Notes under the pieces: generated by a model
Databases searched by the model: none
Told to the model about the DNA's origin: nothing
What the model saw: only the letters and a program-made list of their open reading frames with translations
Made by a program: the position numbers and the translations under genes
Assembly (NCBI RefSeq): GCF_001262605.1
Contig: NZ_LGTC01000001.1
Coordinates: 6,026,001-6,090,000 of the forward strand
Direction: 5' to 3'
From: Pseudobacteroides cellulosolvens ATCC 35603 = DSM 2933
Lineage (GTDB): Bacteria > Bacillota > Clostridia > Acetivibrionales > DSM-2933
DNA length: 64,000 nucleotides
Shown here: positions 44,304 through 51,909 of the stretch, in pieces
Layout: each line of letters starts with the position of its first letter
How positions within the stretch are numbered: position 1 is the stretch's first letter

Positions 44304-44606
44304 CTACTTCTGTTGCAATATTTGATTCTTACACACCTTATAATAAAATTCAATATTACCTTCATCGCCATTCTTAAGTCTCTTATATACCTTACCAATG
44401 GGGTAACATTCAAAACTCTTAAGATGTATAGTAATAACTTTAGTATTTTGGTTTGAAATAATTTGCTGATGAATAATTTCACACAATTGTTCAACCTTCT
44501 CAACACTATTCTCACTATAATCCAACTCAATATCATACATCTGAGCTAATCCAAAAACATGACTTGATCAATCACCAATAATACTTTGTAATGAACTATC
44601 TGACAT
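44304..44606 (-). pseudogene. Hypothetical protein with in-frame TGA at codon 13
   Basis: A strong start (GGAGG 8 nt before the ATG at 44606) leads into 'MSDSSLQSIIGD', then a TGA at 44568-44570, after which the same frame continues 'SSHVFGLAQMYDIELDYSEN' for 87 more residues to 44304, making 100 in all. Gene callers see only the part from 44540, whose ATG has no ribosome-binding site. The protein is charged and alpha/beta-like; I do not recognise the family. The TGA is more likely a nonsense mutation than a Sec codon. The gene is preceded by the structured leader repeat at 44689-44800. Confidence 0.55.
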
Positions 44607-44688
44607 TTTCTTATCCTCCAAAGAAAAACTTCGAAGCTTTTCTTACTAAACTGCATCTATGGATGGATTCAATAACAACTAATTACAT

Positions 44689-44800
44689 ATAAATAAAGCA
44701 AATAAACGAACTATTTTCGGTTATGCTTTATTTAATATATCCATTCAAGTAATTTTTTTTCGTAATTTTATCTTATCATGATTCAACGATAGTTAATATG
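44689..44800 (-). repeat. Structured leader repeat R1
   Basis: About 110 nt, ~80% identical by eye to 46186-46293, both oriented the same way and both 70-85 nt upstream of a start codon on the minus strand. It contains a hairpin with arms AAATAAAGCA/TGCTTTATTT (10 of 10 pairs). The remaining sequence between 44607 and 44982 holds no gene. Confidence 0.6.
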
Positions 44801-44982
44801 ACAATACAAAAATTAATAGCATCATACAAGTAATTTTTATCTATTTTAGCTATATGTTTTGCAATAGGGGATTATAGCATGAAATAGGACTGTGACGCAC
44901 CGATTTTTGTTCTTTTCCCTTCTTTATTAATAAAAAATCCCACAAATCATTCTTGCAGGTATATTTTTGTGAGGAGTCAAAA

Positions 44983-45699
44983 TCACAGAAGCAGTTCTTC
45001 ATAGCAGAATTCTGGAATTATTATATTTCTAACTTCTCTTCCTTCTATTTCATTTTTTATATCTTTAACATTTACTGTCCAGTCACAATTAATTAAATGA
45101 TTACCTATTATGTATCTGGGTTTTAACCTTTCTTGAATTTCACCCAATTCCTGTATATGTAGATTAGAGGCCTCTCTACTGCACATTTTACCCATTACCA
45201 TATCTTTGATTACCAAACTATAAACCAAAGCATCTAAATTATATACTTCAGGGTCTTCAAAATAAAACGCATGGCTATCACCAGTGATATATATCTTCTT
45301 TTCTTTATACTTGAGCAAGAAACTAATATGGTCTGGTTCCCAATCAATAAAATGCTTTGTTTGATACACTTTTATTTTAAGTTTGTCTACCTCTAGTTCG
45401 ATAGGACTACTTATATTTGGTGGGTATACTATTTTTAAATAATCCGGATTTAGGCTTGTATTTGCTAATAATGGATAAGCTATACTAGGTGGTCCAATTA
45501 TTAGATTATTAGTTGTAGAGTTAAGAATTTTTGGAGCACTAAAATGATCTCCATCACTGTGACTAAATAAAACTATATCTTTACTACTTAATTTAGGTGG
45601 AGTTAAATAATTGTTGAAAGCGTCAATAAATACGCTAAAATCTTCAAATTTAATTTCAAGACTACCAATTCCTAACAACTTAATTTTTATAATACTCAT
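44983..45699 (-). CDS. UlaG/YtkL-like MBL-fold hydrolase
   Basis: 238 residues. The metal motif is 'VLFSHSDGDHFSAPKIL' (HxDGDH variant of HxHxDH), then 'VYQTKHFIDWEPDHISFLL', 'IYITGDSHAFY' (Asp) and a late His in 'YIIGNHLINCDW'. This fits the UlaG-like (lactonase_N / beta-lactamase_2) branch of the MBL superfamily. Start with GGAGG 5 nt upstream of the ATG. It follows a degraded gene (45727-46117) by 27 bp on the same strand. Substrate unknown. Confidence 0.82.
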   Translation of the reverse strand: MSIIKIKLLGIGSLEIKFEDFSVFIDAFNNYLTPPKLSSKDIVLFSHSDGDHFSAPKILNSTTNNLIIGPPSIAYPLLANTSLNPDYLKIVYPPNISSPIELEVDKLKIKVYQTKHFIDWEPDHISFLLKYKEKKIYITGDSHAFYFEDPEVYNLDALVYSLVIKDMVMGKMCSREASNLHIQELGEIQERLKPRYIIGNHLINCDWTVNVKDIKNEIEGREVRNIIIPEFCYEELLL

Positions 45700-45726
45700 T
45701 CTATCCTCCGAATTTCATTTAGTAAT

Positions 45727-46117
45727 TCAATATTTAATTGCACACAGATAACATATAAGATGGGGTAGGTTCTGCAATTTCGCTGTTAGCTCACAGATTT
45801 TCGTATGATTTCCGGTTCCGCTAGTATTTCCACCCCCAGAAAGAGCCTGAATTATTTCAGCATTCTTTGGTAGTGGTTCATTATTTATGCTTTTATTTTC
45901 CCATCTTTGTTCATTTGTATGCTCCCATTTATTATTCTTTTCTACAATGCTTTTCTTATCTTTAAAATCACCACAATGTTGCTTTTTTCAGCTTCTGTTC
46001 TTATAGAATCAATATTTAGAATAATATATCTTGGCTTTTTATCTGAATTGGATAAAGAAGGAATGTAATCTACTAATAATTTGTAATATTTCTGTATGGT
46101 TTAAATTCTAACTTCAT
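45727..46117 (-). pseudogene. Degraded small gene with two frameshifts
   Basis: Start at 46117 with an excellent GGAGGAG upstream: 'MKLEFKPYRNITN', a shift near 46070, then 'VDYIPSLSNSDKKPRYIILN' plus 'IDSIRTEAEKSN', another shift near 45980, then 'DFKDKKSIVEKNNKWEHTNE', 'QRWENKSINNEPLPKNAEII' and 'QALSGGGNTSGTGNH', ending 'CAIKY' at 45727. Together ~130 residues of no family I recognise. The Gly/Ser/Asn-rich stretch near the end is unusual. It precedes the UlaG-like gene by 27 bp and once formed an operon with it. Confidence 0.5.
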
Positions 46118-46185
46118 GTTTCTCCTCCTTTGAAGCCAAACTTATAAAACCTGCGACACGATACCGCAACCTGCATCCGATTTTA

Positions 46186-46293
46186 GTAAATAAGACAAAT
46201 AAACTAACTATTTTGATTATGTCATATTCAATATATCCATTCATGTAATTTTTTTATAATTGCATTTTATCATGATTTAAAGGTAATTAATAG
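46186..46293 (-). repeat. Structured leader repeat R2
   Basis: Second copy of the 44689-44800 repeat. Its hairpin arms are AATAAGACA/TGTCATATT (8 of 9 pairs); two base pairs are exchanged relative to R1 (G-C to A-T and A-T to G-C), keeping the pairing. It lies 69 nt upstream of the degraded gene's start codon. Confidence 0.6.
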
Positions 46294-46576
46294 TATTTTA
46301 GCTAACGAAAGGAGTATAACAAGTTGTAAAACTCTCTATATGTAAACAACAGGCAATATAAAAAGCTTGATTAAATAGGTATGTACTGGAAAACGCAATG
46401 GCTATACAGTGCTTCTAAAGAACTATTAAAATTATATATAAACACGCTTACAACTTTTTCAGAGTTTGATATAATTTATAAAATAAGGTATTTTCAAATT
46501 AAGAAATATAATGGATACAACAATTGGGCGGAACAATAATTGTAGTGATTATAGAATAAAACGGAGGATTACCTGA
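46294..46576. other. Promoter region of TerD-VWA gene
   Basis: 283 bp without a gene between the divergent degraded gene and the TerD-VWA gene. A TATAAAATAAGG stretch near 46476 could hold a -10 box; CGGAGG precedes the ATG at 46577. Nothing else recognised. Confidence 0.4.
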
Positions 46577-47980
46577 ATGAATAGTATGATTAAAGGCCAA
46601 AAGGCAAAGATTCTGGATGTTGTAGGCTCAGAAGTGTTTGAAGTAGGAGTATTTATCGATGCGTCAATGACTGTTGATATTACCTGTTTTGGGCTGGATG
46701 ATAAAAAGCAGTTATCTGACGATAGATATATGATATTTTACAACCAGATGAGCTCACCTGAGAAAAGCTTAGAAATGACAGAAAACAAGCAAAACAGGGG
46801 AACCTTCAAAGTAAACCTTTCAATGCTGTCTTCTACAATTAAAAACCTTGTTTTTACTGCGACAATTGACGGCGAAGATAAAATGTCGGATATCGTATCT
46901 GGAGAATTCCATATTTCTGCTAATGGACAAAAAATGGTCAGCTACCAATTTAATAATAAGGATTTCAAGAATGAAAGGGCGGTAATAATTTCGGAAATAT
47001 ATTTTAAGGATGTATGGAGAGTCGGAGTAGTGGGTGATGGCTTTGATGGAGGACTAAGTGCCTTGCTAAAGCATTTCGGCGGGGTGGATGCGGATGAGCA
47101 GTCGGTGCAACAGCCGGTACAGCAACCGATGCAACAAGCAACAGCACAGAGCTCTGATGCAGAGAAACAAAACTCTATACCAGTAGGACAAACTGTTAAC
47201 CTTGAAAAGAGGATAAAGCTTGAGAAAAAAATGGAAGAAAGGGCACCGCAAATTCTTTCCCTCGCTAAGAAAGCAACAGTTTCTTTAAAGAAAGCGGGAT
47301 TGGAGAATCATACTGCCAAGGTTGCTCTTTGCTTGGACATTTCAGGCTCTATGAGTTCTCTTTACAAATCCGGCAAAATTCAAAATTTTGCTGAAAGAAT
47401 TTTAGCTCTTGGTTGCAAGTTTGATGATGATGGATCTATTGATGTGTTCCTGTTCGGAGCCAAAGCTCATGAAGCGGGGGAGTTTAGTATTGATAATTTT
47501 AATGGCTATATAACATCTCTTACACAAAGATATCCTCTTGAAGGAGGAACTTATTACGGCAAGGCTATGAAGATTATCAGAGAATTCTACTTTCCAAACA
47601 GTATTAATCGCAAAATAACAAAGGCAAAATATCCTGTATACGTAATGTTTGTTACTGACGGTGCTACATTTGATGAAGATGTGACATGTGCTAACTTGCA
47701 GGATTCTTCATATGAAGGTATATTCTGGCAGTATATGGCAATAGGAAAGTCTTCCAAGGATGTGAAAACAAAAGGAATAGGAGGGTTCTTTAGAAGTCTT
47801 GCTGCAAGTGATTTCAGATTTTTGGAGGAATTGGACAACCTTCAGGGAAGATTGATTGATAATGCAAACTTCTTTAGTGTAGAGGATCCTTCAAACATTT
47901 CAGATGAGGAATTATATGATTTGTTAATGAAAGAGTATCCGACATGGCTGAAACAGGCCAGTGAGAAAGGTCTGATTTGA
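46577..47980 (+). CDS. TerD-VWA protein (TerF-like)
   Basis: 467 residues, cytoplasmic. An N-terminal TerD-type domain (about 1-175: 'VDITCFGLDDKKQLSDDRYM', 'RAVIISEIYFKDVWRV', in the right order for the Ca-binding fold) is followed by a Gln-rich linker ('QSVQQPVQQPMQQATAQ', about 176-192) and a VWA domain (about 240-460) with MIDAS 'CLDISGSMSSLY', Thr in 'EGGTYYGKAM' and 'FVTDGATFDED'. This is the TerF-like arrangement of the tellurite-resistance/stress network. The usual partners terB, terC and multiple terD genes are not adjacent, so it stands alone. Likely Ca-dependent scaffold; function inferred. Confidence 0.85.
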   Translation: MNSMIKGQKAKILDVVGSEVFEVGVFIDASMTVDITCFGLDDKKQLSDDRYMIFYNQMSSPEKSLEMTENKQNRGTFKVNLSMLSSTIKNLVFTATIDGEDKMSDIVSGEFHISANGQKMVSYQFNNKDFKNERAVIISEIYFKDVWRVGVVGDGFDGGLSALLKHFGGVDADEQSVQQPVQQPMQQATAQSSDAEKQNSIPVGQTVNLEKRIKLEKKMEERAPQILSLAKKATVSLKKAGLENHTAKVALCLDISGSMSSLYKSGKIQNFAERILALGCKFDDDGSIDVFLFGAKAHEAGEFSIDNFNGYITSLTQRYPLEGGTYYGKAMKIIREFYFPNSINRKITKAKYPVYVMFVTDGATFDEDVTCANLQDSSYEGIFWQYMAIGKSSKDVKTKGIGGFFRSLAASDFRFLEELDNLQGRLIDNANFFSVEDPSNISDEELYDLLMKEYPTWLKQASEKGLI

Positions 47981-48024
47981 TAATATGGTCAATTCACTGA
48001 TATAAGTCTATATATAACTACACA

Positions 48025-48060
48025 AAAATATGCGAACAGTCAGCTATTCGCATATTTTTT
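48025..48060 (+). terminator. Terminator of TerD-VWA gene
   Basis: AAAATATGCGAA / TTCGCATATTTT stem followed by a T-run, 45 bp after the stop codon. Confidence 0.85.
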
Positions 48061-48173
48061 GTTTGTATATACGCGTGCTTTTTACTCTTGACTGATTAAA
48101 ATCATTTTTTGACTAATGGATTTTTGCATGATATCATATTAAATGCTATATAAAGGTTAGGAGATATTTGGTA

Positions 48174-49544
48174 ATGAGAAAAGAAAGATTAAAGGCAGTC
48201 ATGGCAATGGCACTTATTATTCCGGCTTTATGCATGCCTGCAAAAGTTACAGCTGATATAAACAATAGCTTTAGTGACATACACTCGAATAATTGGTTTT
48301 ATTCCCCGGTTCTAAGGTTAAATTCTTTAAAAGCAATTTCAGGTTTTCCGGATAACACATTCAGGCCTTACAACTATACTACAAAGGCTGAATTTGTTAA
48401 GATTTTATTGGATGCATTCAAAATACCTGTTGAAAATGGGCATGACTACTCCAACATAAAGGATCATTGGGCTGACAATTATGTGTCTACTGCAATAGCC
48501 AATGGAATAATTCCTGAAAGTACATATAATGGTAGCTTCATGCCTGATAAGCTAATTACAAGGATTGAAATGGCGTCTATGATACTGTCTATGCTGAATG
48601 TTCAATATGTTAATGATAAAAGTCCTTTCGATGATATTTCCAATGAGGTATCCACTACAGCTTTTCATGAATACTTGATAATGGGAAGCATTAAAGATGG
48701 AAAAAGATATTTTAAGCCTTATTCCAATGTAACCAGGGCTGAAGCAAGTGCAGCTATAGTCAGGGCTATTGATTATATGGAAAACTCCAATGGATACAAG
48801 AAAAATTCACATAAAGAGTTGGTGCAGCAGGAAAAATTAATTGCAAAGCAAAAAGAAGAAATCAGAACACAAGAATTGTACAATACTCTTGTTAAGCCAT
48901 CGGCTGTTATAGCACAAGTCACTGAAAATGCAAAATTATTTTCGTCATACTATGCACCGTATAACGTTGTAGGAACAGTGAATAAAGGTACTAAGGTAGA
49001 AATTATCTACGGTATGTATACGCAGTGGTTTTATGTATCCTACGGCAATGTCAAGGGATGGGTTTCTGGAAAGGTGCTTTCAATACCCCCTGATCCGCCT
49101 ACGAATACCAATAAGATGACAAAGGAGCAGCTTGAAGGGTTTGTAAACTATAAGGGATTTGCCAGCAATGCTCCATATTTTGTGTGGGTTGATATTGACA
49201 GGCAATTGACTCATGTATTTTCAGGATCAAAGGGAAATTGGAAGCTAAATAAAACGATTCAGTGTGCAACAGGTAAAAATGAGTCGCCAACCATCAGAGG
49301 AATATTTACTGTATCTAGAAGAGGAGACTGGTTCTACAACCCCAGATATAGGAGTGGTGCCAAGTATTGGGTGGAATTTAGCGGGGACTACCTTTTCCAT
49401 TCAATCTCCTTAGATTCGTATGGAAATATAAAGGATCCTACATTAGGCAAAAGAGCATCATCCGGTTGTATTAGATTGTCAATTGAGGACAGCAAGTGGA
49501 TTTATACTTATATTCCCGCAGGTACTACTGTATGGGTATATTAG
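48174..49544 (+). CDS. SLH-domain L,D-transpeptidase
   Basis: 456 residues. Signal peptide (1-28); SLH repeats (about 30-195: 'FSDIHSNNWFYSPVLRLNSL', 'HWADNYVSTAIANGIIPEST', 'FDDISNEVSTTAFHEYLIMG'); a short coiled coil ('QQEKLIAKQKEEIRTQEL'); an SH3-like domain (about 245-305); and a C-terminal YkuD domain (about 330-455) with 'HSISLDS' and the catalytic Cys432 in 'GKRASSGCIRLS'. It should anchor to secondary wall polymer by the SLH domains and make 3-3 cross-links or attach proteins to peptidoglycan. ATG at 48174 chosen (AGGAGA upstream). Monocistronic. Confidence 0.93.
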   Translation: MRKERLKAVMAMALIIPALCMPAKVTADINNSFSDIHSNNWFYSPVLRLNSLKAISGFPDNTFRPYNYTTKAEFVKILLDAFKIPVENGHDYSNIKDHWADNYVSTAIANGIIPESTYNGSFMPDKLITRIEMASMILSMLNVQYVNDKSPFDDISNEVSTTAFHEYLIMGSIKDGKRYFKPYSNVTRAEASAAIVRAIDYMENSNGYKKNSHKELVQQEKLIAKQKEEIRTQELYNTLVKPSAVIAQVTENAKLFSSYYAPYNVVGTVNKGTKVEIIYGMYTQWFYVSYGNVKGWVSGKVLSIPPDPPTNTNKMTKEQLEGFVNYKGFASNAPYFVWVDIDRQLTHVFSGSKGNWKLNKTIQCATGKNESPTIRGIFTVSRRGDWFYNPRYRSGAKYWVEFSGDYLFHSISLDSYGNIKDPTLGKRASSGCIRLSIEDSKWIYTYIPAGTTVWVY

Positions 49545-49692
49545 TCATTCCTTAAAAAGGTATATAATTAGTTTTTTATAAAATGCCTGAATTTTACTCA
49601 AAATCAATGATATAATAAATTATAAATATATGAAAAGATTAGTAATACTTTTATTAGAATTTAGGGCAATTAATTTAAATTAGAGGTGGCAG

Positions 49693-51261
49693 ATGAAAAG
49701 AGAGTTTACTTATTCATTATTACAAGCTTTAATTAAAGACCGTGATTTCATGCCTTTGCAGGACGCAGAAGGTAAATACAGCATATATGATAAAATAAAT
49801 ATTCTTACAAAGGATGCTTATGGAGCATTAGTTATTGTTGAATTATTGGATGGAGATAGTTTGACAAGCGAGGAGATTGAAGAAAGACTTAGAGGAAACC
49901 AAAACATTATTTACCAGATAGAAGAAGGAATTGCACAATATATTTATGAGGTGTTCATTTTTAGCTCATATCCCGAGCAGGATAAACTGAATGTAATTAA
50001 AGCAGCACAGTATCAAAAAGCAAAAGATAGGAAATATATCAAATGCTTAAGTGTAAACCTGGAAAACAAGTCAGTTGAAAGGTATTTTAAATTGCCTCTC
50101 ACCGATGAGGGAATAAGCAAGAACATAAAAGCTATAATGAAGCAAGGGATATCTAGAGAAATCGTAGATGTTGATATCGAAGAAGTTGTAATGCAAAAAA
50201 GGAATGAGTTTCACATTAAGTTAGAAGCTAAGACACCTATTCTGTCCTATGCATTAATAGCTTTGAATGTAATAATATGGATTGCATTGAGCTTATATTC
50301 GGCACAATCAGGCACAAATTTTAATGAATTACTGCTTAAGTTTGGTGCAAAAGAAAATACACATATATTATCAGGTGAGTATTGGAGGTTTATAACTCCA
50401 GTATTTTTACACTTTGATATACCCCATCTTGTACTCAATTGCTATTCGTTGTATGCATTAAACATTGTGGAAAGAGTATTCGGGCATGTGAAGTTTTTGG
50501 CAGTTTACTTAATTGCAGGTATTATGGGGAATATTGCAAGCTTTTTGTTTTCAATGGGCCTGGGGGCTGGAGCATCAGGTGCTATATTCGGCCTGCTTGG
50601 GTCACTGCTTTATTTCGGTTTGCAAAGGCCTACACTTTTCAAAGCTTATTTTGGTGCTAATGTATTTGTTATGATTTTTATTAACCTTGCATATGGTTTT
50701 TCAAGATCGGGAATTGACAATTTTGCACATATTGGTGGTCTTATAGGTGGGTTTTTAGCTACAGGTGCGGTTTCAGCTTCAGATAAAACCAAGTGGTACT
50801 TAAATAGATTTATTTACATCGCTGTAACTATAGTGATAGTTGTATCAAGCCTTTTCTATGGTTTTGGTAATCCGGAAAGTAAAATAACCTTGAAGGTAAA
50901 TGAAATGGAGGAACTTGATAAAAACCAGAATTGGAATGAGGTAATAAAGGCTGGCAAAGAAATTTTAGCACTAAACCCAAAGAGTGAATCAAATAGAATA
51001 TCGGTATATTGGACTTTGGCAAAAGCACAGGGAATGACAGGGGAGTTTGATGATGCTGTCGAGAATGCAAAAAAATTGGTTGAGATTGATCCAACGAACG
51101 GACGTTATATTTTAGGATTGCTTTACCATGATATGGGACAGTTTGAAAAGGCCAGGGATGAGCTGCTTGAAGCAAAGAAATTAATGAGTGATAAGGGTAA
51201 TGGAGGAAGTAAGGAGATTATATCAAATATTGATAGTATTTTACGGAATATGGGTTATTGA
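49693..51261 (+). CDS. Rhomboid intramembrane protease with TPR tail
   Basis: 522 residues. A ~180-residue N-terminal soluble domain, then the rhomboid domain (about 185-395) with six to seven helices, 'HFDIPHLVLNCYSLYALNIV' (loop His/Asn), catalytic Ser295 in 'GAGASGAIFGLLGSLLY' and catalytic His346 in 'NFAHIGGLIGGF'. The C-terminal ~110 residues form TPR-like repeats ('NWNEVIKAGKEILALNPKSE', 'GEFDDAVENAKKLVEIDPTN'). This matches the YqgP/GluP group of Firmicute rhomboids. It cleaves membrane protein substrates. AGAGGTGGC precedes the ATG. Complete. Confidence 0.95.
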   Translation: MKREFTYSLLQALIKDRDFMPLQDAEGKYSIYDKINILTKDAYGALVIVELLDGDSLTSEEIEERLRGNQNIIYQIEEGIAQYIYEVFIFSSYPEQDKLNVIKAAQYQKAKDRKYIKCLSVNLENKSVERYFKLPLTDEGISKNIKAIMKQGISREIVDVDIEEVVMQKRNEFHIKLEAKTPILSYALIALNVIIWIALSLYSAQSGTNFNELLLKFGAKENTHILSGEYWRFITPVFLHFDIPHLVLNCYSLYALNIVERVFGHVKFLAVYLIAGIMGNIASFLFSMGLGAGASGAIFGLLGSLLYFGLQRPTLFKAYFGANVFVMIFINLAYGFSRSGIDNFAHIGGLIGGFLATGAVSASDKTKWYLNRFIYIAVTIVIVVSSLFYGFGNPESKITLKVNEMEELDKNQNWNEVIKAGKEILALNPKSESNRISVYWTLAKAQGMTGEFDDAVENAKKLVEIDPTNGRYILGLLYHDMGQFEKARDELLEAKKLMSDKGNGGSKEIISNIDSILRNMGY

Positions 51262-51327
51262 TATTGTTTAATGTATTAGAACTTATTTATTGATTTAAAT
51301 GTAAATCTATATAAAACTGTATAGCAG

Positions 51328-51360
51328 GCAGGTGAGGTGAAAAATCTTACCTGCTATTAT
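51328..51360 (+). terminator. Hairpin after rhomboid gene
   Basis: GCAGG-CAGGTGAG / CTTACCTGC stem followed by TATTATTTTTATG; probable weak terminator separating the rhomboid gene from blaI. Confidence 0.55.
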
Positions 51361-51456
51361 TTTTATGTCTGTGAAATTACAGTTTATGCTGCTCATTAAT
51401 CTCTTGCGGTAGCATCAAAGCTGCAGAAATGCAAGCGACTTTGTTCTAAAAGAACC

Positions 51457-51506
51457 TTGACATATTGAGGTTACAGTTGTAAACTGATAATGGGTTACAA
51501 CTGTAA
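51457..51506 (+). promoter_or_regulatory. blaI promoter with two BlaI operators
   Basis: -35 TTGACA (51457-51462), 17-bp spacer, -10 TAAACT (51480-51485). Two perfect 12-bp palindromes of the BlaI/MecI type (TACAnnTGTA core): TTACAGTTGTAA at 51471-51482, overlapping the spacer and -10, and TTACAACTGTAA at 51495-51506, around the expected start of transcription. Starts are 24 bp apart, so dimers would bind with defined phase. This predicts autorepression of the blaI-blaR operon. Confidence 0.85.
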
Positions 51507-51525
51507 CCTTTAAGGAGGTAATGAT

Positions 51526-51909
51526 ATGGGTTCATTAGCAGCAAAAATAACAGATTCAGAAGCAGAAATAATGCGAGTATTATGGGAAGCAGGATGCGAG
51601 CTTCCTATTGCGGAGATAAGAAAAATATTGGAGGAAAACAGTAATTGGGAAACTTCCACAATTAAGACACTGCTTCGGAGGCTATGTGAAAAGGGCGTTG
51701 TTTTGGCAATAAAAAGGGAAGTATTCTATTACAAGCCTCTTGTTAGTGAGGCTGAATTTAATGAATACTCTACCCAAAACCTGATTGATCGTTTGTTTGC
51801 AGGCAGTGCCAAAAAGCTAGTGGCATCCTTAGTAGGAAGCAAGAAACTGAATAAGTCGGACATTGATGAGCTTCGGAATATGTTTAAAGTAGGTGATAAG
51901 GATGAATGA
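51526..51909 (+). CDS. blaI: BlaI/MecI-family transcriptional repressor
   Basis: 127 residues with the Penicillinase_R winged helix ('ITDSEAEIMRVLWEAG', 'IRKILEENSNWETSTIKTLL'), followed by a C-terminal dimerisation helix with the 'KREVFYYKPLVSEAEF' segment that contains the usual cleavage-site region. It should bind the two TACAnnTGTA palindromes directly upstream and be removed when the BlaR sensor is activated. Overlaps the next gene by 8 bp. TAAGGAGG precedes the ATG. Confidence 0.93.
   Translation: MGSLAAKITDSEAEIMRVLWEAGCELPIAEIRKILEENSNWETSTIKTLLRRLCEKGVVLAIKREVFYYKPLVSEAEFNEYSTQNLIDRLFAGSAKKLVASLVGSKKLNKSDIDELRNMFKVGDKDE

Noticed and set aside
44568..44570. Selenocysteine codon
   Set aside because: The TGA is followed by no evident SECIS-like stem and sits outside any redox motif; a nonsense mutation is simpler.
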